A stretch of DNA of 64,000 nucleotides from an uncultured Oscillospiraceae bacterium (GTDB lineage: Bacteria > Bacillota > Clostridia > Oscillospirales > JAAYXM01). The translations under genes were made by a program, and so were the position numbers. How positions within the stretch are numbered: position 1 is the first letter of the stretch; every line of letters starts with the position of its first letter. Where the stretch lies: NCBI GenBank assembly GCA_934446465.1, contig CAKSEF010000002.1, forward strand, positions 3,564-67,563, in the 5' to 3' direction. This document shows positions 11,101 through 18,485 of the stretch, piece after piece. The notes beneath the pieces are model-generated. The model was not told where the DNA came from, searched no databases, and saw only the letters and a list, made by a program, of their open reading frames with translations.

Positions 11101-12293
11101 ATGATGAGCTTGCACTTCTCAGCGGTAAATACATATTTGTAAACAACGGCACAGAAAACAGAGGCGGAGCATGGCGCATCAAGGCGGCAGAGCGCGACGG
11201 AAACGATATTAAGCTTGACGTAGGGGATGTTACGACAATCCGCAGATTCAAGGATGCAATTGACGAGGAGGCAGGCTTTAAATACACTATAGCAAAAAAT
11301 CAGTCTGCGAGAATTCCGCTGACAACAATAGTAGATAACGATCCCGTGTTTGCACCGATAAGAGACAACCTTACGACAAATGCCGGAAGCACAATAGCAG
11401 TTACTGTCAGCGCCGCAAGTCCGGATACGGGAAACGCATCCGGTATAAGATACGTCGGCGAGACTATTCCGAGCGGTGCAAGAATAGATGCGCAGACCGG
11501 CGTATTCACGTGGAAGCCGGACAACTCACAAGTCGGAACAAGCCATGTTGCGATAACGGCAATTGACGATTACGGCAGGCAGAGTACAGCTCACTTCTAT
11601 ATTAAAGTTTATGGTTCCACAACAGGCGGATCTGCAACAGACAGTGCGGAAAATCCGTCGGATGGCAGAGACGACAACAGCGGCGGCTCCGCACCTGCAC
11701 CCGATAAGGAAGATACCAATGCGGGGGACGGAGGTTCCGACGCCCACGACAAAATGCAATTCACAGACCTTTCCAACCACGCGTGGGCAGCAGATGCAAT
11801 TAACGCTCTTGCCGCAGACGGCATAATCCGTGGAACATCGGAAACAACATTTTCGCCTGCAGCCAACATTACGCGTGCGGACTTTGTACTGTTGCTTGTT
11901 CGTGCATTCAAGTTGACATCGGATAACACGGAAAATTTCGCGGATGTTCAGGCTTCGGACTACTTTGCGTCTGAGATTGCAATAGCACGCAACAACGGGA
12001 TTATCAGCGGAATAGGCGAAAATAAATTCGCACCTCGCAATTTCATCACCCGTCAGGATATGATGGTAATAGTATACCGCGTTATGCAGAAGCTCGGTGC
12101 AGAATTCGGCATTTATGACAAACCGGAATATCCCGATTTCACCACCGTTGCCGATTACGCGCGTGTCGGGGTATCCGCGCTCATAGTCACCGGCCTTGTA
12201 AACGGTAAGGGCGGCAAAATCGCGCCCACAGACTACACCACCCGTGCAGAGGTTGCGGTGCTCATCAAACGCATATTGGAACACATAAAATAA
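5199..12293 (+). CDS. Giant SLH-anchored heparinase II/III-like polysaccharide lyase, 2,364 aa
   Basis: A secreted, surface-anchored enzyme. Order of parts: signal peptide (1 to about 29, ending TFA); beta-rich module A (about 37-280), nearly identical to the module at 529-2394; two Big_2-like Ig domains (about 287-376 and 382-471); diverged module B (about 474-720); two more Ig-like domains (about 724-910); a helical start of the lyase (about 912 on) containing a four-Cys zinc-ribbon-like insert (C984, C987, C1013, C1016); an alpha/alpha toroid with SGNFGYPQSA; the heparinase II/III beta-sandwich with H1528-x-H1530-x-D1532 and SHNTVTVNE; an Ig/He_PIG-like domain (about 2044-2139); an acidic Gly/Ser/Asp linker; and three SLH repeats (about 2188-2364). 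SLH repeats bind pyruvylated secondary cell-wall polymer. The lyase fold cleaves uronic-acid glycans by beta-elimination; the substrate is not deducible. The gene is intact although neighbours on both sides are decayed. Confidence 0.9.
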   Translation: MKGKMKRLLGALLSVAVCVSLFPSVTFAVEPTTPVISFDFGAAGYTGVAGQTGTSEIGYETLKIFGDPEGEINPTWSKADAPQWVVDGHARATNIALTTVESGNKQANALYWSAFGTRAYQNGVATNTHAVAIRLKIDKPGTYIPELTYHARPDLCIFDIYLVPANSEIMTPANKGYVTIHQTKGENNANLLNRVINNAAAYKLGTLDMYAKEAGRVSTYLIGEHALNAFTVTEETKGEYYLFFRTNGVNDILKKEYGSGSGAEINANLFSLKLYNKADVAVPALASATLSLESTTMTEGESVLPKLTLFLENGDNPSAEMLSGYEIKYESNNPTVASVNENSGEITALKTGNATITVTETKSGVAGKLDITVAGKPYLERLQPKWENFVLFANDDKNSTADLGILAVMSNGKNIVPDEYKITYISADENIVTVDKGTITAVGVGKTTVTASATNENGEPVSVTVNAEVRGELDGLIYNFNAASYGKDKEIAMADLTKLGYAENGSDPWKVLSGANTVYWLSVTADEKVDHPYGANSATNVLAWGIWGYRAARYTGAEMNKEEGTFEGGTYSARQDAAVAALINITRAGTLVPAISYEARNTLSIFDTYLIPKTVVDASSHPDLSVGTEIAKLLSSIDKEKYLIAKHDMYDGSLEEQVTINKLDRFGNIEITETGEYYLIWQVNGINEALQGPENFTYLNNNVNYKHTIYVNIHSFGLYPLPKTELSSTGAHTETEEVFEGDIVRLIATPELADGKTVNTPAIISTFTSLDEEKATINGEYLIAKKAGTVKVKVDSRISGSEDVVTEYVDIEILPESITDISVTAGGSKNIRLTDKKNDTVPLFVTPISNLGNKLPTEEMIFTANALTPEVADIINGDTILPVTEGEAKFNVIVTIGERTIEREATLLVVKGKSRASYMTKEKAEAARENIKKYNWAKKEADGAIAQADRFVDNLDILYNLIASEGIPRGIDVGAVSDPNLGFCRFCGVKISAKYGSPPWVVNAISRPWKIQCPDCKRLFPSNDFKSFYELGLNEYREFERSRALARHHALIHHGDAYAVCDCTPPADEWTNEWYSYYGYGDENGYLYNALYKNVDLSKVDTLNANLRLRPGETQETWGVDDGYGYVPRKEDGTAYQAGSREERHTYIAEYLHYGIWRGGAVVNAIRYCSDAYFYTGNIKYGRVAAILLDRTADFYRDFDRSHWGNWVNNSDGGSGLGKILGNIWEGTNMKTFFAAYDKVFECYDDPFVVEYLSKKSKEIKMNYAKNTPSQIRTNIEDGILRGALEALPGCFISGNFGYPQSANAMAAVVLDTMPDTKYWLDYLMAPGWSRSAPSLGGGINAQLVNDVDADGQGNEGSKYNIDWHTTLIGIQEYLNGYDAYVAANLYNNPKFVKMFYSNIPLVTGNHSANIGDTFTTMSKDQWYNKNQLVMAVKYFDDPRFAQLLYLVNGKTSEGLRYDIYERDPERLADEVQAIIDRLGEISLDSEVMTNFGYAILRDGNNYSDSLTPTAKDTTRNVWMYFGTSAGHAHKDTLNLGMTAFGLEYLPDLGYPEETSYTPNRLQWVGTTLSHNTVTVNEQAVKSLDEPRGESLHFDHNETIQLMDVSAPYVSEETEEYRRSVITVHVDDDNSYAVDFFRVLGGDTHLYSFHAASNEIAKTTGLDFTLTEDENGNYISGSQLDENGNYKGTYAGRDAKYIKDEVTGAVRAYTEDASLNDNEVILEAEWGKDPNSPNEWFYNTIFPRGYTWLKNVDRDIEPENKVEVDFKIKDFNKHLRDGSNLHLYMTVLNSGNIAKGADAEISIADGLPPDKSGNKNIDKLKYVLIKNRGENLDTTFTTVLEPYRKTRYIKSVDELPMTVTGGEEQAGDSSRAVRVEHTSGRVDYILYATNTNVTYEITLNDESKLSFRGFVGVYTVQNGVITYKYLHDGDILGGEYGKASIDGIVSKFTDTLELKNYIWITPKAPLSDDELALLSGKYIFVNNGTENRGGAWRIKAAERDGNDIKLDVGDVTTIRRFKDAIDEEAGFKYTIAKNQSARIPLTTIVDNDPVFAPIRDNLTTNAGSTIAVTVSAASPDTGNASGIRYVGETIPSGARIDAQTGVFTWKPDNSQVGTSHVAITAIDDYGRQSTAHFYIKVYGSTTGGSATDSAENPSDGRDDNSGGSAPAPDKEDTNAGDGGSDAHDKMQFTDLSNHAWAADAINALAADGIIRGTSETTFSPAANITRADFVLLLVRAFKLTSDNTENFADVQASDYFASEIAIARNNGIISGIGENKFAPRNFITRQDMMVIVYRVMQKLGAEFGIYDKPEYPDFTTVADYARVGVSALIVTGLVNGKGGKIAPTDYTTRAEVAVLIKRILEHIK
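5309..5973 (+). repeat. 665-bp direct repeat, copy 2 (inside the giant lyase gene)
   Basis: Second copy of the block at 645-1309, in direct orientation and the same reading-frame phase (both start at the third base of a codon). It encodes residues about 37-259 of the lyase. It ends at a cluster of substitutions (AAC to AGC twice, then GCG to GAG). Confidence 0.9.
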
Positions 12294-12307
12294 GAAGGGG
12301 GCTCAAA

Positions 12308-13047
12308 ATGAAAAGCTTATTGCATTTATCCTTGCAACCGTAATGCTTCCCGTGCTTTGTGCGTTCGGAGAGAAAAATGTCGGCATCTTCGGTGATGTGT
12401 CTTACGACATCCCGGACGGAAAGCGGATTTCCGATGATACAGTTCTCAACATAACGATTGCAAGCCATTCAAGCCGGCCATATAGCGAGAATTGGAAGGT
12501 ATGGGAGTATATAAAAGATGCAACTGGCGAAACTCTTAACCATAACGCCATCCCTGCATCGGATTTCGAAAGAAAGTTTCCGCTTATTATGGCAAGTTCC
12601 GAGTCCTTTTCGGATGCAATAGGTTTTCGGGATGAGTCCTCCGGATTTGCAGACCACGCTCAACAAGGCACATTCCCTGCGCTTGACGATTATCCGGAAT
12701 TTCTTGCGGATTACAATGAATTCCGGAACTCTCTGCCGAGGATGAGCAGTGGATGAAGAACACGAGCCACGCCTCTGACGGAAAGATTTACTTCTCTCCG
12801 ATATACGGAATGAACGGAGCGCGGCACAAACATTCGAGCATGGCTTTGCCATAAGGACTTTTTTGAAAACAACAATCTGACAACGCCAACAACCATAACC
12901 GAGGTTTATGAGGTTTCCGGTAAGCTTAAGAAGATATACCCCGATTCGTTCCAGTCCCGTATGCGCTCCGGTCTTGAAGACCTTGAGCGCGGGGGTATAA
13001 CATCCGTTGGCGACAATAACCATTTCACAATGAGCAAAGCGTTTTAA
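12308..13047 (+). pseudogene. Decayed ABC-transporter sugar-binding lipoprotein
   Basis: Reading across frames recovers the front half of a family 1 extracellular solute-binding protein. The start reads MKKLIAFILATVMLP if one A is restored to the run at 12310-12314. One frame then gives SENWKVWEYIKDATG and ASDFERKFPLIMAS, a second gives ASDGKIYFSPIYG, a third gives LTTPTTITEVYEVS and KLKKIYPDSF. These are consecutive conserved segments of the LplA-like group of binding proteins (N-x-K-V-W-x-Y-I-x-x-A-T-G and D-G-K-I-Y). At least three frameshifts and a missing C-terminal half make it non-functional. It directly follows the giant lyase and precedes sugar-handling genes, so it probably once imported the lyase products. 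No permease genes remain nearby. Confidence 0.8.
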
Positions 13048-13114
13048 GCAGGAGTCAATGCTTTTAAGGCACTCATATAATTTATTACTTTAATAAAAAA
13101 AGGAGAGAAACAAC

Positions 13115-13900
13115 ATGCAGATCGGAGCACAACTTTACACAGTACACAACCGCATAAAAACTCTTGAGGATTTTTCAGCAGCCCTCAAAAAAGTAGCAGA
13201 CATCGGATACAGATCCGTTCAGGTATCCGGTACTTGTCCGTATGAGCCGGAATGGCTCCGTGACGAGCTGGCAAAAAATAATCTCGTCTGCGCAATGACA
13301 CACATCGCTCAGAAGCGTATTATTGAGGAGACCGAGGATGTTGTAAAACAGCATGCGGTTTTCGGATGTAAGCACATCGGTATCGGCGGGATGCCGATTG
13401 AAATGCGTGGCAGTGTAGAAGGTTATCAGGAATTTAAAAAGACTTATCTTCCGGCAGCGGAGAAAATTCGCGATCTCGGTGCAAAGTTTCTTTATCACAA
13501 CCACTCGTTTGAGTTTGAAAAATTAGACGGCAAGGACGTTATTGAGCGTATTTTAGAGGACTTCCCGGAGGACAGCATTGACTTTACGCTTGACCTTGGT
13601 TGGGCAGCAGATGCCGGTAAGGATGTTGTAGCGCTTATTGATATGCTCAAAGGTCGTCTTTCCCGTATTCACCTTAAGGACTTTGCAGACAAGCCGGAAG
13701 ACGGAAGTATAGATACTTCTGTATATCTCCGCCCGATTTTTGAGGGAAAGCTCCCATATGAGGACTACATAAACGCCCTTTCAAAGGTTGGCTGTGAATA
13801 TATGCTCGTTGAGCAGGATTATTGCTATGACGAGGACGAGTTTGAATGTCTCAGGAGAAGCTATGAGAATGTAACAAAGCGTTTCCCGAACGTAAAGTAA
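13115..13900 (+). CDS. Sugar phosphate isomerase/epimerase family protein (xylose isomerase-like TIM barrel), 261 aa
   Basis: The protein starts MQIGAQLYTV and has the layout of the AP_endonuc_2 / sugar isomerase-epimerase superfamily: an R-S-V-Q-V-S strand after the first helices, LYHNHSFEFEK (metal-site His and Glu region, about residues 128-138), DFTLDLGWA (about 155-163), and RIHLKDF (about 183-189). These strand ends usually hold the divalent metal. Members act on sugars, keto-sugars or inositol derivatives; the substrate cannot be read from sequence. A GGAGAG ribosome site precedes the ATG. It lies 67 bp before the Gfo/Idh/MocA oxidoreductase, a pairing common in inositol and unusual-sugar catabolism, so the two probably share a transcript and pathway. 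Confidence 0.85.
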   Translation: MQIGAQLYTVHNRIKTLEDFSAALKKVADIGYRSVQVSGTCPYEPEWLRDELAKNNLVCAMTHIAQKRIIEETEDVVKQHAVFGCKHIGIGGMPIEMRGSVEGYQEFKKTYLPAAEKIRDLGAKFLYHNHSFEFEKLDGKDVIERILEDFPEDSIDFTLDLGWAADAGKDVVALIDMLKGRLSRIHLKDFADKPEDGSIDTSVYLRPIFEGKLPYEDYINALSKVGCEYMLVEQDYCYDEDEFECLRRSYENVTKRFPNVK

Positions 13901-13967
13901 ATCAGTTATTTAAGCTTCGCCGCGGGGCGAAACATATAAAAACAGAGAATCGAAGGAGACATTAAAA

Positions 13968-15134
13968 ATGGATAAGGTAAGACTTGGTATTATCGGTTAT
14001 GGCGCAATGGGTAAACCGGTTACTAAATGGCTCGTTTCGGAAAAGCAGAGCCCTGAAATTGATGTAACCGCAATTTGCGACTTTGATGCAAAAGCTCTTG
14101 ACTCCGCAAAAGAAACGTATAAGGATACATCGATTAAATTTTTCGCTGATGCGGAAGCAATGATGGATTCCGGTGAGATTGATGCAGTCTACATTGCAGT
14201 TCCCCACTATGACCATCCGGTTCTTGCAATAAAAGCTTTCAAGAGAGGACTCCATGTTATGCTTGAAAAGCCGGCAGGCGTTTATACAAAGGCAGTCCGC
14301 GAAATGAACGCTGAAGCAGAAAAAGCAGGCGTTAAGTTCGGTATGATGTTCCAGAGCCGCACTCAAGCTATTTATCGCAAGGCAAAAGAAATCCTTTCCT
14401 CCGGCAAAATGGGTCAGATCAGAAGTGTAAACTGGCTCATCACAAAATGGTTCCGATCACAGAAGTATTACGATTCGGGCGTATGGCGTGCAACGTGGAC
14501 GGGCGAAGGCGGCGGTGTTCTTCTTAACCAGTGTCCGCATCAGCTCGACCTTCTCCAGTGGTTCTGCGGTATGCCGGAAGAAATTTATGCAAAGTGTTCG
14601 GTTGCTCAGTGGCACGATGTTGAAATTGAAGATGATGTTGTTGCGATACTTAAATACAAGAACGGAGCAATGGGAAGCTTTATTACATCAACCGGTATCA
14701 ATCCGGGAGCAAACCGCCTTGAAATTGCTCTCGATAAGGGATGCCTTATCATTGAGAATGGTAAGCTTACTGTCAAAGAACTTAATGTTGACCTTTCCAC
14801 ATACACCGGAAAGGAACCGGAACATAGAGTCCCGGCTCCAAAGGTTACAACAACAAACTACGAGTTTCCGGAAGAAAACACAGAAGGACACTCACTTATG
14901 CTCAGCGCATTTGCAAGCGCGATTATCCGCGGAACAGATCTTATTGCAGGAGCTCAGGACGGCTTAAATGAGCTTACTCTCTCCAACGCAATGTACCTCT
15001 CCTCATGGACAGATTCTACAATCAAGCTTCCGATGGATGAGGATCTCTTCTACGAAAAGCTTAAGGCTCTTCAGGCAACCTCAAAGCACAAGGTCGCAGA
15101 GGGCGAAGCAATTGACGCTTCAAGCATTTTCTAA
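13968..15134 (+). CDS. Gfo/Idh/MocA family NAD(P)-dependent oxidoreductase, 388 aa
   Basis: The N-terminus has the Rossmann dinucleotide motif GYGAMGKP (residues about 9-16), followed by the family signature MLEKPAG near residues 98-104 with the conserved Lys. The QSR and NQCPHQLDLLQW segments (the latter around residues 187-198, with the catalytic-type D-x-x-x-x His region) match the C-terminal alpha/beta domain. The family oxidises or reduces hydroxyl groups on sugars, inositols and sugar nucleotides. It follows the isomerase-like gene and has its own GGAG ribosome site. A terminator follows the stop, closing the two-gene unit. The exact substrate is unknown; a role in catabolism of lyase or hexosaminidase products is an inference from position. 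Confidence 0.9.
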   Translation: MDKVRLGIIGYGAMGKPVTKWLVSEKQSPEIDVTAICDFDAKALDSAKETYKDTSIKFFADAEAMMDSGEIDAVYIAVPHYDHPVLAIKAFKRGLHVMLEKPAGVYTKAVREMNAEAEKAGVKFGMMFQSRTQAIYRKAKEILSSGKMGQIRSVNWLITKWFRSQKYYDSGVWRATWTGEGGGVLLNQCPHQLDLLQWFCGMPEEIYAKCSVAQWHDVEIEDDVVAILKYKNGAMGSFITSTGINPGANRLEIALDKGCLIIENGKLTVKELNVDLSTYTGKEPEHRVPAPKVTTTNYEFPEENTEGHSLMLSAFASAIIRGTDLIAGAQDGLNELTLSNAMYLSSWTDSTIKLPMDEDLFYEKLKALQATSKHKVAEGEAIDASSIF

Positions 15135-15162
15135 ATATAGCTTACTAATCATCATTCACTGT

Positions 15163-15210
15163 AAGAAGAGGACTCGTGGATTTTTTTCGTGTGTCCTCTT
15201 CTTCTTATTA
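15163..15210 (+). terminator. Terminator after the isomerase-oxidoreductase pair
   Basis: AAGAAGAGGAC at 15163-15173 pairs exactly with GTCCTCTTCTT at 15193-15203 across a T-rich loop, followed by CTTATTATTT. It lies about 28 bp after the stop. Confidence 0.7.
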
Positions 15211-15280
15211 TTTGATTGATTTCGCGTGCATTCAAGCGTATAATAAGTACAATAATTACATATTGGAGGCAGATTCTGAA

Positions 15281-16150
15281 ATGAAATACGAAGAATATGT
15301 AACTCGGCTCGGGTTTACCCCGGAGGAGATGGAAATCATTTCGCGCACAGACAAAAAATGCAGGAATGAATTCTCGGATGTTTTTTCCCTCGCCCGCACG
15401 GAATACGACAAGGGAGACGAATCCTTTACCGAGTATCTTTTTGCGTTTGCAGAAAGAACAGACATTCCCGTAAATACGTTAAATCTCTATATTTACCTTC
15501 GTTTTATTGAGGATACTTATAAAGAATATGAAAGGCGCGGAATAGGTGAGGACATACTCATTGAGACGATGAGCGGTTTTTCGACTGTCAGCCGCCTTGC
15601 GTTAGATGGAGGGCAGGACTTCGGATTTCCGCAGCCGGTTTATCGCTCGTGGTTCCGCCGCGAGTTAGACTGCATGATATACCGACTGGGACGTCTTGAA
15701 TTTGAAATAGTTGATGCGCCATGTGATATGGAGGTCGACGGGAAGAGCCTAAAAAAGGGCGAGACGTGTATTTCTGTTCACATTCCGCGTTCCGCAAGTT
15801 TTGATGAGGACGTTTGCGAAATATCATACGCCCATGCACGTGAATTCTTCAAAAAGTATTATAATATGGACAACATAATCTTTATGTGCCATTCATGGAT
15901 GCTCCATCCGTGGCTGTGTGAGGTACTTCGTGAGACTTCTGCAATCGTAAAATTCCAAAAGAAGTTTAAAATTATACAGGTTGATGAAACTGATGTCGGC
16001 ATCGGCTGGATTTTCAGCACGGGAGTCGGTCTCGGGACGAAGGTTGAATCCATAGAGGAATATCCCGAGGATACATCGCTTCGCCGTGCGGCAAAGCAGA
16101 GACTGCGCGAGGGCAAAATGCTCGGCGCAGGGCTTGGTATAAGGTTGTAA
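15281..16150 (+). CDS. Acyltransferase-domain protein of the GNAT-like NAT_N/GNAT_C type, 289 aa
   Basis: The start at 15281 is chosen because TTGGAGG lies 12 bp upstream; the open frame extends further 5' but lacks a ribosome site. The N-terminal half is helical (MKYEEYVTRLGFTPEEME...). The C-terminal half has FRRELDCMIYRLGRLEFE and, near the end, FMCHSWMLHPWL, features I associate with a Firmicutes group annotated as acyltransferase domain-containing (two-part N-acetyltransferase-like fold). It has no signal peptide. The acyl donor and acceptor are unknown. It stands alone between a terminator upstream and a gene-poor stretch, and codon use looks like its neighbours. An uncharacterised role in glycan or small-molecule acylation is only a guess. 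Confidence 0.7.
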   Translation: MKYEEYVTRLGFTPEEMEIISRTDKKCRNEFSDVFSLARTEYDKGDESFTEYLFAFAERTDIPVNTLNLYIYLRFIEDTYKEYERRGIGEDILIETMSGFSTVSRLALDGGQDFGFPQPVYRSWFRRELDCMIYRLGRLEFEIVDAPCDMEVDGKSLKKGETCISVHIPRSASFDEDVCEISYAHAREFFKKYYNMDNIIFMCHSWMLHPWLCEVLRETSAIVKFQKKFKIIQVDETDVGIGWIFSTGVGLGTKVESIEEYPEDTSLRRAAKQRLREGKMLGAGLGIRL

Positions 16151-16608
16151 CGCAAAATCAAGGCTTCAAAACGCAACACATGAGAATGTGAGAATTTTTG
16201 AAAAAAGGTGCATTCGCCTGTCTTTGTTCATAATGTTGCATGGGATGTTGAATTTTGTTGTTAGAAACTGAAAAGTTATTGCACAGGAAGTTTTTGATGA
16301 AATCAAATTTCGCCGCAATTCGCAGAGAGCTTTGGGTGTGTTGAGCCCGCTAATCCGAAGTATGCAGCACTTCTGACAAGAGAAGATGTCTGCACGGATC
16401 ATACCGATGATAGCATATATGCGGAAATATTTCTCGCCCGAATATAAGGTGCTTTCAGAGAGAGTTGGCGCAGATTCGGAACCGTATTTTATATATTTTT
16501 TCTCATCAACGGGAACATAACCAACAAGCAGCCGCCCGACGGCGACTGCTTGCTTTTTTATTCTGACTCTTTTTATAAACAATTGATAAAGAGCATTTTC
16601 TGTTATTG
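16151..16608. other. Gene-poor stretch of 458 bp
   Basis: No intact gene is seen on either strand. The + strand around 16280-16440 gives short protein-like runs in several frames (for example EVFDEIKFRRNSQRALG and PANPKYAALLTREDV), interrupted by stops, which suggests eroded coding sequence of unknown family. The stretch ends with a terminator hairpin at 16525-16559. Confidence 0.4.
16525..16559 (+). terminator. Terminator hairpin in the gene-poor stretch
   Basis: CAAGCAGCCGCC pairs with GGCGACTGCTTG (one mismatch) around a short CGAC loop and is followed by C and a run of six T. It reads as a + strand terminator, leaving the acyltransferase gene or a lost gene as the upstream unit. Confidence 0.65.
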
Positions 16609-17682
16609 TCAATACTCCCCCAGCGCACGGGTAACAATTCTTCCTATTCCGCGCGCCATACGGAGAAAACCGAGGTCTGTCGGGTGGCAATCGTCAACCG
16701 TGCAGGAATTTGCAAACTTGCCGTCAAAAAGAGAACTACCGTAAACAAAATAAACATTTTCATCCCCGTTTTTTAACGCGTTGAGATAGGTTTCAAGAAT
16801 TACCGAGCGCTGCGTCTTGCTCCGGAATCTTTTTGAGTCATTCGGAGCGGAAACAAATATAACGGGAAGGCTCGGATGCTTTTCGCGAATTTTAATGAAT
16901 CCACGCTCATGCGTGCTTTTCAGATGGGCAACATCCGGTGCATTATAGTCATAATCATACACAAACGCACTCATCGAAAGCGAGGCAATATAATCCATTA
17001 TCGCGTCCTCACCCTTTGCACTTCCGGAAAAGCCGAGGTTTATGTAATCATAGTTGAGAGCTTGCGAAATAAGCGCCGGGTATGCATTTCCGGGGCGCGA
17101 TGCACATCCGCCCCGGGTTATGGACGAGCCGTAGTACACAACCGGTGTTTCGTATTTATATTTGCGCCCGTGGGTAAGCTTCGCTCCATTCCGTATCCCG
17201 ACATACAGTTCGTTTACCGGATTATACAACGGGAAGTTGATTGTGATTTCCCGCATTTTTTTATCTCCAAAATGACAGATGGAAGTGTATCCGTCTGTCA
17301 TGTCATAAGGCGGAACAAACGTCTTTGTAAAGATATCGTGCCCGTCGCGGGAGACATACATATCAAAACCTGCAACACCCGTGAGCGGCATATGCGCAAA
17401 ATGCGTAACGCTCGGAACGGATGCGCGGATTGCAATGTACTCTGAATCGGTAGAAAAGCGGACTCTACCGCCGGAAGTGTGGGTGTGAAGGATTGTAACC
17501 TCATCGCTTGTTGCACGGGCAACGGACTTTGGCAGACGGCGAAAAACGTCCTCGCCTTTTGCGTTGTAAAGTCCGTAAAGATCAAACGGATCTTCCTTTA
17601 CGCTTCGGAAAATACAGTCCGGTGCGTCTATCTCCGCTGCAACTGCTAAATTTTTATCTACCTGAGAAATATCCTTTGACAT
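16609..17682 (-). CDS. SGNH/GDSL-family hydrolase (putative carbohydrate esterase), 357 aa
   Basis: Residues about 1-175 form a beta-rich N-terminal domain typical of two-domain SGNH esterases acting on glycans. The catalytic domain starts with VVYYGSSITRGG (nucleophile Ser187 in the G-x-S-I-T block), has NLGFSGSAKGE (block II Gly), FVSAPND (block III Asn), and DDCHPTDLG near the C-terminus with the D-x-x-H type block V (His333). All four blocks of the SGNH superfamily are therefore present and the enzyme is probably active. No signal peptide is seen. Such enzymes remove acetyl or other acyl groups from oligosaccharides. Its neighbourhood of lyase, hexosaminidase and sugar oxidoreductase genes fits a role in de-esterifying the same glycan. 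An AAGGGGG ribosome site precedes the ATG. Confidence 0.85.
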   Translation of the reverse strand: MSKDISQVDKNLAVAAEIDAPDCIFRSVKEDPFDLYGLYNAKGEDVFRRLPKSVARATSDEVTILHTHTSGGRVRFSTDSEYIAIRASVPSVTHFAHMPLTGVAGFDMYVSRDGHDIFTKTFVPPYDMTDGYTSICHFGDKKMREITINFPLYNPVNELYVGIRNGAKLTHGRKYKYETPVVYYGSSITRGGCASRPGNAYPALISQALNYDYINLGFSGSAKGEDAIMDYIASLSMSAFVYDYDYNAPDVAHLKSTHERGFIKIREKHPSLPVIFVSAPNDSKRFRSKTQRSVILETYLNALKNGDENVYFVYGSSLFDGKFANSCTVDDCHPTDLGFLRMARGIGRIVTRALGEY

Positions 17683-18417
17683 AGCAGGAACCCCCTTTAA
17701 AATATCTGTTATCTGCGAACGATTAACAACCTATCCCCGGCAATCACTCACATATGATGAAAAATGAGTTCAAACGCGACACCGTCGGACGGACCGGCTC
17801 CGAACTTTTCCGCAACGCGGAGAAGCAATGTATCATCTGCCGTATAGAATTTTTCACAGCTCTCATCTGCAAGCAGACATTCCCGGGTGAGATTCGGATC
17901 TGTGGTATCTGCGCAGCAGGCAAAGTTTTTCGTTCTTTCGACAAGGAACATAGTATAAGTCGAATAAAACTTTATTCGGGCGGAACGGGTTTGATTGTTC
18001 GCGGCACAGATTCTTCATGTTTTGCGATTTGCGCGGATAAAACTTCATCTTAAACTCAACCGCTTTTCTAAATAACTCCGTATTGTCAAATGCGTTTTGC
18101 ATATTCACGGAGTCGGCAATACAATACAAATCATAATAGTGTACGGAATATCGCTTCGGTATTTAAGTTTTCGGGACGGTTTGCTTCGTGATGAAGTATA
18201 GTTACCTTTTTCCGAAAGGTTCTTTCTGCGGTTGGCAGTCAATATGTTTGTTTCACTTTGCTTAAATGTATTGGGATAACATGTGCAGCATACGAAGGAA
18301 CAATCTTTTCGTTTATGGGAGTCCATGCGGCCAAAGAACCAATTTAAAGTCTGATGATTTGAAGCGCGGAAGCAGAGTTGAGTACATTGGGATTAATATG
18401 CTGCTTATTGCTAAATA
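17683..18417. other. Decayed intergenic region with remnants of a minus-strand gene
   Basis: No intact gene is present. On the minus strand two overlapping frames (17748-17951 and 17863-18129) give protein-like sequence, including TTDPNLTRECLLADESCEKF and AGPSDGVAFELIF before a stop at 17748. The switch between frames near 17940-17960 looks like a frameshift. The family is not recognised. The rest (18130-18417) shows nothing interpretable. Confidence 0.4.
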
Positions 18418-18463
18418 AGAGCCGATGTGATATAATACATCTCGTTGCATCGGCTCTTTTTCT
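18418..18463 (+). terminator. Terminator just upstream of the integrase remnant
   Basis: AGAGCCGATG pairs with CATCGGCTCT around a 20-nt loop, followed by a T run. It lies 23 bp before the remnant's ATG and may be a relic of the gene that preceded the integrase in the original element. Confidence 0.65.
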
Positions 18464-18485
18464 TTACAGGAGAGGAGTCAGTCAA

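Noticed and set aside
13910..13935. Hairpin TTCGCC/GGCGAA between the isomerase and oxidoreductase genes
   Set aside because: Short stem with no T-run; more likely an incidental or processing structure than a terminator.
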